Assembly (NCBI GenBank): GCA_934047225.1
Contig: OW203990.1
Location: forward strand, 28,375,045-28,439,044
DNA length: 64,000 nt
From: Ypsolopha sequella
Taxonomy: Eukaryota > Arthropoda > Insecta > Lepidoptera > Ypsolophidae
Direction of reading: 5' to 3'
The notes under the pieces are model-generated. The model did not search any database. It saw nothing but the letters and a program-made list of their open reading frames with translations, and was not told the origin of the DNA. Shown here one piece after another: positions 45,863-55,702 of the stretch. Made by a program: the position numbers and the translations under genes. Within the stretch, counting starts at the first letter, position 1. Every line of letters starts with the position of its first letter.

Positions 45863-46145
45863 ATAAAGACATAAAATTTGGCACAAACATAGCGTTAATT
45901 TGCTCATATATCACGGTGTAAAAAAAATATGAAAAATATGATATTTTTCAAAAAATTTCAAAAACAAAAGTGAGAAAAATAAAAAATATTAGCCTAAATC
46001 ATGGTAATATGAGTTTACGTAAAGATTATAGGAAAAATAAAGCGGTTGAGAAATTCACGAAAAAAAATGACAAAATTATATTTATCATCCACAATACAGA
46101 ACCCTAGGTACGCGAGTCTGACTCGCACTTGGCTGGTTTTTTTTT

Positions 46146-46694
46146 CATGTTACTTTGCACTCCAATAATAAACGTATACATTTTGTGTAACATTTAAACA
46201 ACGCCGAGGTGCGGCGCCGCTACGCCAACCAAATTTGATCGGCGCACAGTCGCCGCCGGCAGATTCGAGTCGGCGCCCACGTCTAAAAAATATAGTAGGT
46301 ACTAATGTAGCAGTTAGTTAGGGAAATACTAAAAATGTATGTATTATTATGTAAACAAATGTGACTATGGTCAAAAGTTTTAAATTTAACTTATATTCTC
46401 GAAATGTATATTTTAACTACCGTTTTGTTCTAAATAAATCCTTTTAACATTTAATTAAATAAATACTTGATGTCCACAAATGTTTAATACTTTAATACAT
46501 ATTACCAAATTTTCTGTTTCAATTTATCTTTTCCAATAGCTATGCAACATTTCGCACACAAGCGCCTCTAGTGCCGATTTGTGGCACTAAAATTCATTTG
46601 CGGGGAAGCGCGGGGGAAATTTCAATTTCTCAGCGGCCTGGGCCAAGCCTTAATGCAATAAAATTTATAATGTTCCTCAGCACAAAGTAAGTTA
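46146..46694. other. Noncoding stretch with a GC-rich patch
   Basis: Positions 46,200-46,285 are GC-rich (GAGGTGCGGCGCCGCTACGC). No open exon with good splice sites was found. Confidence 0.35.
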
Positions 46695-46895
46695 TAATTT
46701 ACTAGCTTTTGCCCGTAGCTTCACCCGTGTGGTACCAAAGTTTTCAGATCCCTTGGGATTTTTCCGGGATAAAAAGTATCCTATATCCTTCTTCGCTCTT
46801 TACTTTACCACTCTATACTAAATATCACCGAAATTGGTTCAGACTTTCAGAGATAATACCTTATTTTTACTATTTCATAATATCACTTTAAGGTT
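46695..46895 (+). mobile_element. LINE 3' end, 'CTAGCTTTTGCCCG' family (H)
   Basis: ACTAGCTTTTGCCCGTAGCT, TTCCGGGATAAAAAGTATCC and ACCGAAATTGGTTCAGA form a well-known arthropod retroelement 3' region. Diverged relatives are at 53,220-53,435 and 57,255-57,450. Confidence 0.7.
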
Positions 46896-47371
46896 GATGA
46901 AATTATTAGAGAGTGCTATTTTGAAACAGTACTAGTGTTTAATGTTTCACAAAGTGCCGACAATCGCAAACGTCATAATCTTAAGAATTAACGTAAGAAC
47001 ACCTTCTGATCACAGCAGGGTTACCTTTGAACTAGGTTTATTTACATATTTGTAACATTTGTATTAATTCCGATACGGCTGACAAATTAAAGTCGACGTA
47101 TCTACAAAACCCTTTCGTTAATAGCTTCTGAATATTTGTAATTTCCTTCTAATGATCTAATATTTTTGATATATCGCCGTTTAATATACTAAATTCTTAT
47201 GGTAATTTTGTACAGAAGTCATTATGAAATGACCATAAAATGTATTTGACTGTGATTTTTTTTTTCCGTTTTTTGTTGAGCTGAGAATCCGTTGGATCGG
47301 GGATAAATTGTTAACTTCATCATTCGTTATCACTATGGGGTGGGATCTTTAAAATCAGGTTCAGTAAAAAT
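46896..47371. other. Unassigned spacer
   Basis: AT-rich; nothing recognised. Confidence 0.35.
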
Positions 47372-47738
47372 TCCATTCATCCATCAGCCTAGTTCGTCCA
47401 CTGCTGGGCATAAGCCTTTCCAGGACTTTGCCACTCCCGGCGGTCATCCTAGAAGAATTGTCCATACTCACACACGCTGGGCAGGCGGGTTGGTGAGCGC
47501 GGTGCCGGAACCCTCGAACCAGTGACGCCTCTGCCCATCACCAGTCCGTTCCATATAAGGCCCGGCTATTAGGGATGGATATACCGCCATCCATCGGTCC
47601 CAGGCATGGTGGGCCTCCTGGTTTTTTGCCTGTTAGCTGTCCTCTTGCTCTCCCCCGAATTACTTCGAGGGGGTCTCCAAGTAAGATGGTGGTACCTCCA
47701 TAGTCGAGACCGGCATCAGCTCTACCACCTGTGAGTAA
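47372..47738 (-). mobile_element. LINE 3' end family A, longest copy
   Basis: Reverse orientation relative to 1557-1868, from CCATCAGCCTAGTTCGTCCA to CAGCTCTACCACCTG. Contains an extra block (TTCCATATAAGGCCCGGCTA) that is missing in the copy at 1.6 kb but present at 56.5 kb. Confidence 0.65.
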
Positions 47739-48131
47739 AAATTACTATGATATAATTACAACGAGCCCAAGTGGGTCGAAATGTACGAGTGTACACATAA
47801 AAAAATATTTTACCCCTTCTAATTTAGCTGAGCTATTAAGCTGGACTCCTTTTTCATCACCACAGAATATGGCTATTTCTTTTGTAATTTTCCTTTTTTT
47901 GTTTTTTTTTCTGTGGTGTTCGAAATAAAGCTCTTTTCTTTCTTTCTTTCTAATTTCTATTATAATTCAATATGTATTTTCATACAAAATTGAAATAAAA
48001 AATAGTTAAATAAAGTCAAATTGTTTACAATTATAAAAATTACGAGCGATTAATTGCATTTATAAGTTATGAAGTACTTTATCCAGTTGATGTCATATTT
48101 TACGGGTATATATTGTATTTTTGATGATACT
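47739..48131. other. Noncoding stretch
   Basis: AT-rich with a short TTTC run at 47,936-47,951. No gene. Confidence 0.35.
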
Positions 48132-48395
48132 ATACAGGGTGTTAAGATGAAGTTGTGGAAGCCGAAAACTGGCGAAAGTACACGTCCACACGAACAACTT
48201 TCCATGAATAAAAATTGAGAAATCGAGAAAAAAAGTCTGTGGTTTCATACATTTTGTTTGGGTAGCCGTGTAAAATTTTTATGGAACAGCTGATTCTTTT
48301 TCGTGATTCGAAGGTTGGCTCCATAGTATAAGTTGTTCGTATGAACAAGTACTATCGCCAATTTCCGGCTTCCGCAACTTATAACACCCAGTATA
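48132..48395. mobile_element. MITE family C, copy 2
   Basis: Left end TATACAGGGTGTTAAGATGA, then AGTTGTGGAAGCCGAAAACT. Right end AGTTTCCGG-type complement (CCGGCTTCCGCAACTTATAA) and CACCCAGTATA. Imperfect inverted repeats of about 45 bp. TA-flanked CAGGGTG ends suggest a Tc1/mariner-type source. Confidence 0.75.
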
Positions 48396-48747
48396 TAAAA
48401 TTTACTCGTAATACTGTTTTTTTAAGACAACGTAAACACTTGCACTTTCTAACATATAATTTTAGAAAAGGGGCCACATTTGCAAATTTTTCATTTTTTT
48501 AATTTCTTAAACGATTTTTTTTTATTTTATTCTTTTTGTTCAACTGAATTTTGTACAAAAAGAACTATAAGAAGATTGTTTTGGAAAAACAACCAATTTA
48601 CAGTAAGTAAACATCAATATTAATCAGCCCACATCTACTTACTGTTGGACATATAAATAAAACCTTATAAAATTAGTTCCGTGGAAAAATCCCTATTTAT
48701 GTTTTTTTTGTTAAACTTGGATATATGAAAATACTTAATTTTGAAAT

Positions 48748-48870
48748 TCAAAATTCAAAAAGTTTATTTTGCAAAGTAGGTATATATAATACACGTTTCA
48801 CAAGTCAAATTTTAATCTTATAAAAATATATGTAATAAAATAATAAATGTACATGAACTACTTAGAATAA
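48748..48870 (-). mobile_element. Family L retroelement tail (reverse)
   Basis: Reverse complement of 7742-7835, followed by one unit resembling the 34 bp array at 7463-7735 (AATGTACATGAACTA). Confidence 0.6.
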
Positions 48871-48899
48871 ATGTTTTTTTTTATTTATGTAGCAATATA

Positions 48900-49912
48900 C
48901 AGGGTGGAAAAAATTCAAGGGCCCTGGAGGGGAGCTACCTTAAATCGTTTAGTTAGCTCATTTTACTGAAAGAAAACATTTCTTTATTTTTTAAAAGAAA
49001 CAAAACTGCATTCAAAGATATTCTGAAATTCGCTTGTCTCACCCGGGAATCGAACCAACTAAAAATTAAAAAAATAAACCCTCGCTATTTTATCATACGA
49101 ATCGGTAGGATTATTGTTCAGAATAAAATTTGTCTAATAAACATTTGGTCTTACACTCATCTGTTGTATGAGATACTCATGAAATTAAATATTTATTACA
49201 ATTTCTTTGTTAACAATACCTAGTACTGTTCACTTGTAACAAGTAAATGAAACATTCTAATTTTCTTATCTCTCTTACATCCAAAGACATTGTATGAAGT
49301 ACAAGCTTGCTAATGTTATTTATCTTAAGTACCTTGTTGAAGACTTCAATAAGAAAATCGTTAAATGGTAATAATAAATGTATGCAGAGCACAATTACTT
49401 CTTGCACTAGGCGTACTGACGAAAAGTTTAAAAAAGGAATGTATTTTTTTTGCAATGCGGAGCAACAAATTTGAAGTTCGAACCATAAATTTCGTTCGAA
49501 ATTAAAATTTTGTTTTGTTTTGCTTTCATTCCGTGCTGTCATTGTGTAATAATGGCGTATAATTATTACTTTACAAGTGAACAGTACTAGGTTTTATTTT
49601 TAATAAAGAACTTGTAATAATTATTCAATTTCATGGGTATCTCGTACAACAGATGAGTGTAAGACTTTAGTTTAGTAGACAAATTTTATCCTGAACAATA
49701 ATCCTACCGATTCGTGTAATAAAATAGCGAGGGTTTATTTTTTGAATTTTTAGTTGGTTCAGTTCCCGGGTGAGACAAGCAAATTTTAGAAGATCTTTGA
49801 ATGCAGTTTTGTTTCTTTTAAAAAATAAAGGAATGTTTTCTTTCAGTAAAAGGAGCTAACTAAAGGATTTAAGGTAGTTCCCCTCCAGGGCCCTTTCATT
49901 TTTTCCACCCTG
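48900..49912. mobile_element. Foldback element, 1.0 kb, arms of about 340 bp
   Basis: Left arm 48,900-49,240 and right arm about 49,570-49,912 are long, near-perfect reverse complements. Ends are CAGGGTGGAAAAA and TTTTTCCACCCTG between TA dinucleotides, a Tc1/mariner-style target. Both arms contain GGTTCGATTCCCGGGTGAGA or its near copy. The 330 bp centre is single-copy here and holds a minus-strand frame (49,210-49,542), unrecognised and probably chance. Confidence 0.88.
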
Positions 49913-50040
49913 TATATACGATTAAAATTATAGGTAAAATATTATTATACAAGGTGAAATCCAATCAACCGCCCGAACCCATACCGGAGACCCGGCCAGG
50001 GACCAGGAACAGGTTCAATGATCACCAACCGAGCCCCCAT

Positions 50041-50112
50041 GCCAATAATTTATCAAATAATTTTTAACCCTTTGTAAATAAAGAGTTAAAAATTATTTGA
50101 TAAATTATTGGC
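50041..50112. repeat. Perfect 28 bp stem hairpin
   Basis: 50,041-50,068 (GCCAATAATTTATCAAATAA and on) is exactly complementary to 50,085-50,112, with a 16 nt loop. AT-rich. It could be a tiny MITE, a small-RNA hairpin or a local inversion product. Confidence 0.85.
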
Positions 50113-50251
50113 TATTCTTCATAGAAACATTACTGACGTTGGTTTTTCCGGAAACACTCTTTTTGTAGCTACATTTTGAAAGTACTTTAGTTATGTTTAT
50201 TTTGCGAAATCCATCGCTATGAATACTCTAAATATTATTAGATATAATATC

Positions 50252-50345
50252 GGTGACGCAATTGGTAGCGCGCTTGACTTGATAACAAGTGGTCGCAGGT
50301 TCGAATCCTGGCCCGGGGAATTTTGTCAAATTATTGTCTTTGGGT
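50252..50345 (+). mobile_element. tRNA-derived SINE (family J), copy 1
   Basis: A box GCAATTGGTAGCGCGC, B box GGTTCGAATCC with a good T arm (CAGG TTCGAAT CCTG). The acceptor ends do not pair, so it is not a working tRNA gene. A related copy is at 62,700-62,795, sharing the stretch that follows the B box. Confidence 0.6.
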
Positions 50346-50785
50346 TTGTTTCTGATTGATATTTTCTAGTTTGTATTGCACTCTAATAATATTTACTTTG
50401 GTTGTTTTTGCTGATTCTAATATTACCAGATTATTATATTACAATAGAGGATCCATATAGCAAAAAAAAACAAATTCGACAAAATTGGATATTGTTTGTT
50501 TTTCCAAAACAGTCTTCTATTATAAAACAACCTTCCCGAACTTTCAATAAAAAAAGAAACTATCGAAATTCATGAGTTGTCTCAATCGGCAATTTTTATT
50601 AAACCGGATACTGGATCTTCCGAGGTCTTATTTACTGCGGCGCCGGCGCACGGCACCGGAAGTACTTGATCAAAGCGTAAGCTTCAGACAAATTATATGC
50701 TACTTCCGGATCAAGTTGCTTCAGTAAATTTATGTCTTATCTACTATTTTAACGATTGAATAAAAAAAAATCAGAAACATAATTA

Positions 50786-51095
50786 TGTTCACGACATATA
50801 CCCTGAGAGGTTTTTCCGAGTGTAGACTGTCACTAAAACAATCAACATTCTTCAAACCGTCTTTTCACCGACGACTTTAACTTTTAGTTATAAGATTTTA
50901 CTAAAACGTGGATCAATAAAAATCAATGTTATCTGAGAATAAATAAATAATAATAATTATCATTATTTAAAACCCGAACGTTATAAAGGATTGTTTTGGA
51001 TGTCGACTGTGGATTTACCGTGTCTTACACTTCACAGTACACTCGGAAACACTTCTGACACCTCCTCGGGGATTCATGTCGTGATGATATAAATT
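50786..51095. repeat. Two family D fragments facing each other
   Basis: 50,786-50,885 is plus-oriented (TTCACGACATATACCCTGAG...). 51,005-51,095 is minus-oriented (CTGACACCTCCTCGGGGATT, CATGTCGTGATGATAT). Confidence 0.6.
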
Positions 51096-51115
51096 ACTAT
51101 TCTCATAGTGTAAAT

Positions 51116-51526
51116 CAGGGGTCGGCAACCTTATGATATAGGAGGGCCACAAATGTTACCAGGGGATCAACAAGGGCCGCATCTCATTTTTGTATTTAAA
51201 TAAATATCATATTTATTGTAGTTTTAAACATTTTAAGTATTAATTATTAAAATTATTAATGCGATTCTTACGGCTGCATTTGACATACAAGTTTTCGTAT
51301 TTCGCTTGCATTTTAAATGTGGAAATACGCAGTATATCGTCTAATTGTGCATTCTTTAACAGAAAACAATGCTTGCTTTTTGGATAATTCAGAATGAAAA
51401 ACATCTGATGAAGCTGCTCACACAAAAAAGTACTACCAAATATAATTATCATGAAGTAGTTGCGGGCCGTACCAAAGCGGTTTACGGGCCGCATGCGGCC
51501 CGCGGGCCGCCGGTTGCCGACCCCTG
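51116..51526. mobile_element. hAT MITE, 411 bp, with perfect 8 bp target duplication
   Basis: Ends CAGGGGTCGGCAACC and GGTTGCCGACCCCTG are exact inverted repeats and a classic hAT terminal motif. Flanks are GTGTAAAT at 51,108-51,115 and GTGTAAAT at 51,527-51,534. The right subterminal region is GC-rich (GCATGCGGCCCGCGGGCCGC). No transposase. Confidence 0.95.
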
Positions 51527-51737
51527 GTGTAAATGAACAGGTATCTTAAAATTTAATCACATAACCTACTGATTATTCTGAACTAATTTCCTAAAAAATA
51601 TGTTAGTATAAACACATACATATAATTAAATTTGTTACATTAAAAAAATATATATATATGTTAGTTTTTTATTATCTTTTCTTTCTACCCAAAAGTTGCC
51701 TGGGAGATATTGCTATAAGCAATGAGTACAACCTTTT

Positions 51738-52493
51738 GTTACTTTGTTTGCGCGAATACATTTTGTTATTATGTTTGCGCGGGGATATTTTGTTATTTTG
51801 TTTGCGCAGGTACATTTTGTTATTTTGTTTGCGCAGGTACATTTTGTTATTTTGTTTGCTCAGGTACATTTTGTTATTTTGTTTGCGCAGGTACATTTTG
51901 TTATTTTGTTTGCTCAGGTACATTTTGTTATTTTGTTTGCTCAGGTACATTTTGTTATTTTGTTTGCTCAGGTACATTTTGTTATTTTGTTTGCGCAGGT
52001 ACATTTTGTTATTTTGTTTGCTCAGGTACATTTTGTTATTTTGTTTGCGCAGGTACATTTTGTTATTTTGTTTGCTCAGGTACATTTTGTTATTTTGTTT
52101 GCGCAGGTACATTTTGTTATTTTGTTTTCGCGAATACATTTTATTATTATGTTTGCGCGGGGATATTTTGTTATTTTGTTTGCTCAGGTACATTTTGTTA
52201 TTTTGTTTGCGCAGGTACATTTTGTTATTTTGTTTGCGCGGGGATATTTTGTTATTTTGTTTGCGCAGGTACATTTTGTTATTTTGTTTTCGCGAATATA
52301 TTTTATTATTATGTTTGCGCGGGGATATTTTGTTATTTTGTTTGCGCAGGTACATTTTGTTATTTTGTTTTCGCGAATACATTTTATTATTATGTTTGCG
52401 CGGGGATATTTTGTTATTTTGTTTGCGCGAGGACATTTTGTTATTTTGTTTGCGCAGGTACATTTTGTTATTTTGTTTGCGCAGGGACATTTT
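51738..52493. repeat. 27 bp minisatellite, 28 copies
   Basis: The unit is TTTGCGCAGGTACATTTTGT plus TATTTTG. Main variants are GCTCAGG, GCGCGGGGATA and TTCGCGAATACATTTTATTA. The last two recur as an ordered pair at about 51,755, 52,129, 52,288 and 52,369, a higher-order pattern. Since 27 is a multiple of 3 and the unit lacks stops, long frames run through it: plus strand 51,658-52,644 (328 codons from an ATG, 9-residue repeat LFCLRRYIL), a second plus frame from ATG 51,722, and on minus a repeat KQNNKMYLR. The minus frame opens with GTG next to a stop and has no ATG in its unique part. Codon-level evidence of translation is absent, so these are treated as repeat artefacts. Confidence 0.95.
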
Positions 52494-53219
52494 ATTATTT
52501 TGTGTAATTTTAACTCGGTATTCAGCAGGTATTTCTAGAGCAATAAAACATCGGTATTGCTTAATATCGCTCGGCAATCCGTCTGATCTCGTTATATCAA
52601 TCACAGCGCGGGTTCCCGGCAGTTCCCCGATAATATCGAAATGATGATGATTGAGAATCAATTTGAGGAACAAGCGTCGCCGCCGGCGCCGATGTGTGCA
52701 CGCGCCCGCGCCAGCGTCTCCACTCGCCACTTAGCGTGCGCAGAGTAGCTGCTATGATAGAGACTTCTGCTAGACTTCACCACTCAGGTATTATTTACGC
52801 TAAACATTTAACAATTTTAACACAATAAAAACAATTATTAAATTTTATGATTACCCATGAATGCATTAAGGTTCTCCCCCTCCTTAATTTTGATAATTTT
52901 CTTCTTCTATAGTAATTGCTATACACAGTTTGTTTACATACAAGTACTTTGTGTAATATAAGCTTTTGAAATAAATTATGTAAAAAAGGGAAATATTAAT
53001 AAAAAAGATCTTGATAAGTTTTTTGGATGAAAACGCCAAAATTTTAAAATTTTTTGTCCATTTAGCTTAGTTGAACCGAAACATACAAAAAAAATAAGTA
53101 CTTTACGTTGAAATTTTGTATTTATATATTTTTTATGTATTTCCCCATATTATTATTTTTTTTTTTCATTCCAATTTGAATCTGCTTCTGTCCACGTTTG
53201 AACAAGGAGAAACAGTTTA
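52494..53219. other. Noncoding stretch with a GC-rich segment
   Basis: Positions 52,545-52,735 are GC-richer (GTTCCCGGCAGTTCCCCGAT, GCCGCCGGCGCCGATGTGTG) and look like part of a dispersed element flanking the minisatellite. The rest is AT-rich. Confidence 0.35.
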
Positions 53220-53435
53220 GTACTAATATAGAGATTTTAATTTGGAAACATTTTATACTTTTCAAATTAAGATCATCAAATAAAAAAATATGTATCATAA
53301 AAATCTGAAAACTGAAATTTGGTATGTATTCATGTATGGCGTAGACATCTTCTACGAAGGGATTTTAGGAAATTTCCACGGGATCAGGAGAAACGGGATC
53401 CATGCGAGCAGCGCCACGGGGCGCCCGCTGGTACA
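53220..53435 (+). mobile_element. Family H LINE 3' fragment, diverged
   Basis: ACTGAAATTTGGTATGTATT, GAAATTTCCACGGGATCAGG and GAGCAGCGCCACGGGGCGCC follow the order of this retroelement tail class. Confidence 0.5.
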
Positions 53436-53437
53436 TG

Positions 53438-53645
53438 TACAGTGGAGATCACTTCAAGCTAAACACTGAATAGATGCATAACTACTCTACATTTCGAGTG
53501 TTAGAAAGAAAGTGCAATTAGCTCTCAATAGTGCCAAGTATACAAAAATCCTTGAAGCGCTATCTTTTACAATTATCTTTTGCGCACATTTTCGCCATTC
53601 ATCTTGAAAGTCCAAACTGTTTAGCTCGTCGTGATCTCCACTACA
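53438..53645. mobile_element. MITE, about 205 bp
   Basis: Left end TACAGTGGAGATCACTTCAA then GCTAAACACTG. The right end in reverse complement reads TGTAGTGGAGATCACGACGA then GCTAAACAGTTTGG. Arms about 35 bp. Confidence 0.7.
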
Positions 53646-54338
53646 AATGCACATTCTGTATTGTAAGGTACTCTATAAAAGCTCTACAATAAGCCAATTT
53701 GTAGGAAGCTTCAGCTCGCAGCGACAACTATAACCCGACCAATTCAAGAGACCACCCAGACAGGTTCACATTGGAAATATGCCTGTTCATTTAAATTCAG
53801 TTAAGTTTTATTGCACTAGAACTTCATTCAAACTTTGTACGGTGTTTGCTTGCGGAAAAATTTAAGGAAAATGGTGCTCAAACCCTTTTGAACTTTACTG
53901 TATTGGAAACAAGACCGAAAATTGTAATAAAAAGTAAATAACTAATTAATAGATTAAGTTCTACAAAATTTTCAACTTATTTTGTTATATTTGCTATACA
54001 AAACAACAACACCATGTCTATATATTTTTTTAATGCACAGACAGTCATGGCTTTCTTTGGTACTGATATTTTGTATATGGAAAATTACTCGAGAAGAATG
54101 CGTGCAAAATTTCGCCTGACTTATATGATTGCTACCGCTTAATCCGAGAAAGTAGGTGAATTAGCCAAATGGTCGGATTAAGTGAATGATTACAATCAGA
54201 TTAAAGTAGTTCAAAAAAAGCATCTTGCGGCGTGCTTTGTAGTTTCCGATAAATTTCAATTTTAACATGTTCGGTATTGTTGGTTGTGTTGGTATTTTTG
54301 ATGCAGGTGATTAAAATATAAATAAATTGTATATCCTC
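53646..54338. other. Noncoding stretch
   Basis: AT-rich, no gene or clear repeat. Confidence 0.35.
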
Positions 54339-54660
54339 TGCTGCCTCTTACGTAGAGTGGAAGAGTCCTCGCCTGCTAATCCAGAGGCCGCCGGTTCAAT
54401 CCCCGTGGTGTATATTAATTAGTGGAAGGCATGTTTAGGCTGCATATAAAGTCAGACGGAGTACCTCATTTTGCATCAATCAGAACTGTTTCCTTTTAGT
54501 TTAAAATAGCGCGCTATGAGCTGTGAATGTTACGACCACTAAGAAACACGCGCTCACCAAAACTGAGTTTTTATATCATAACTCAGCTTTTAGTTGAAAT
54601 TATTAAAATATTCTAACACTGACTGATGGGGTCATTGGTTCACTTATTTTTAATATAACA
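54339..54660 (+). mobile_element. SINE family I, full copy with tRNA-like head
   Basis: Head 54,339-54,412 with GTAGAGTGGAAGAGTCCTCG and B box GGTTCAATCCC, resembling a tRNA. The body 54,418-54,660 is shared with 30,262-30,470 (reverse) and in part with 28,615-28,715. The head suggests RNA polymerase III transcription, with mobilisation by a partner LINE. Confidence 0.7.
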
Positions 54661-54767
54661 TACGAGGCTTTAATACTCAAAAAACATAAAATTTAGGGAT
54701 AATTTCTTAATTTTTTCTGTTAAGGGAACTTAAAGCTTTTACGTTTTTTCTAAGATGACCCTATCAG

Positions 54768-54872
54768 CAATATCCATCCATCAGCCTAGTTCGTCCACTG
54801 CTGAACATAAGCCTTTCCAGGACTTTGCCACTCCCGGCGGTCATCCTGGAAGAATTGCCCATACTCAGCAAT
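54768..54872 (-). mobile_element. LINE 3' end family A, short copy
   Basis: CCATCAGCCTAGTTCGTCCA to GGAAGAATTGCCCATACTCA, then an abrupt end, as expected for a strongly 5'-truncated insertion. Confidence 0.65.
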
Positions 54873-54899
54873 ATATTATTAAATCTATATTATTTCTAT

Positions 54900-54998
54900 T
54901 AAACCGTTCACCACCCATTACGTTTGGGACGAACTCATCGGTGAAAAGTTCACTTGGGAACAACTCTGACATCCCCTCAAAGATTCATGTCATCGCGA
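54900..54998 (-). repeat. Family D fragment
   Basis: CACCACCCATTACGTTTGGG, CTCTGACATCCCCTCAAAGA and CATGTCATCGCGATATG in reverse family D order. Confidence 0.55.
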
Positions 54999-55144
54999 TA
55001 TGTTTTTATAACCATAACATGGCTTTTATTTTTAACAAATGGATTATTGTATAGATACACAAACAAAAACAAATAAACACAATAAATATATTTTGAATCC
55101 TTAAGTTGAGTCGTTACCAGTCGAATAATCAGTTTTAAAATATG

Positions 55145-55440
55145 TTATATTTGGGCACGTAGAGAGGATGAATGAAAGTAGAGTGACGAAAGATGGTGCG
55201 CAAGTGTAAGTACAGCTGGACCAGGCCGCCCTAGAAGGACGTATGCTGACCAAATTGGCAAGATATTGAAAAAGGGCAATGTCAAAAGTACCCGGAATAG
55301 AAAATCTTGTATGACTAGATTGATAGATGTGGAAGAGGCGAAAGAGATAAGCCAAGATCGTAGAAGATGGAAATCTGTGGTCTCTAACTACCCCTCGGGA
55401 GACATCAGTATGATGAGCATGAGTATGAGTATGATGTACG
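55145..55440 (+). mobile_element. 3' end of an RTE-like LINE (copy 2)
   Basis: The best preserved of three copies. It reads GNVKSTRNRKSC, RLIDVEEAKEISQDRRRW and KSVVSNYPSG in frame from about 55,270. The upstream reverse-transcriptase domains are absent. Ends in an ATGAGTATGAGTATG-type simple tail. Confidence 0.7.
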
Positions 55441-55702
55441 TAAAATAACTATCTCATTTTTTTATCAAAACTTTATTACGACTTTACGTAACCCGTTCAG
55501 TTATACATTTTCGATAACAAATGGTGTTTTGTTAAACCACACGGGTTTGTAATGAAAAATCTTTAAATGTAAATGTAAAAATACTCCAGTTTTGCCGAAT
55601 CTAAAATGTTAATGATCCCCTACCAAACTAGCTCTTAATATAATTGGCTTTCAGCAGCTGATAGAAGCTGCTTATTGGCAATAAGTCCTCCCCTCCCGTT
55701 AG

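Larger units (their letters stand above)
43376..46145 (+). repeat. Family G repeat split by a LINE
   Basis: The left part 43,376-43,491 (GGGTTCCGTGGCTAAAAGGT to TTTAAGATAAA) and right part 45,863-46,145 (ATAAAGACATAAAATTTGGC to CTCGCACTTGGCTGG) rejoin into the order found uninterrupted on the minus strand at 5214-5505. The right part ends with the GTCTGACTCGCACTTGG motif, which also appears at 63,465-63,530. Confidence 0.75.

Noticed and set aside
49210..49542. 110-codon minus-strand frame inside the foldback element
   Set aside because: No recognisable motif, partly made of inverted-arm sequence, and no promoter. Kept only as a note on the element's centre.
50252..50318. tRNA gene
   Set aside because: A and B boxes are good but the acceptor stem does not pair and the anticodon stem is irregular. 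The tail matches another copy at 62,700, so it is a SINE.
51672..52730. 352-codon minus-strand frame through the 27 bp array with a unique 80-residue start
   Set aside because: The frame opens with GTG directly after a stop and has no ATG in its unique part. The length comes from a stop-free repeat unit whose period is divisible by three.
54339..54412. tRNA gene
   Set aside because: Attached to a body shared with other loci and without a proper acceptor stem. Treated as a SINE head.
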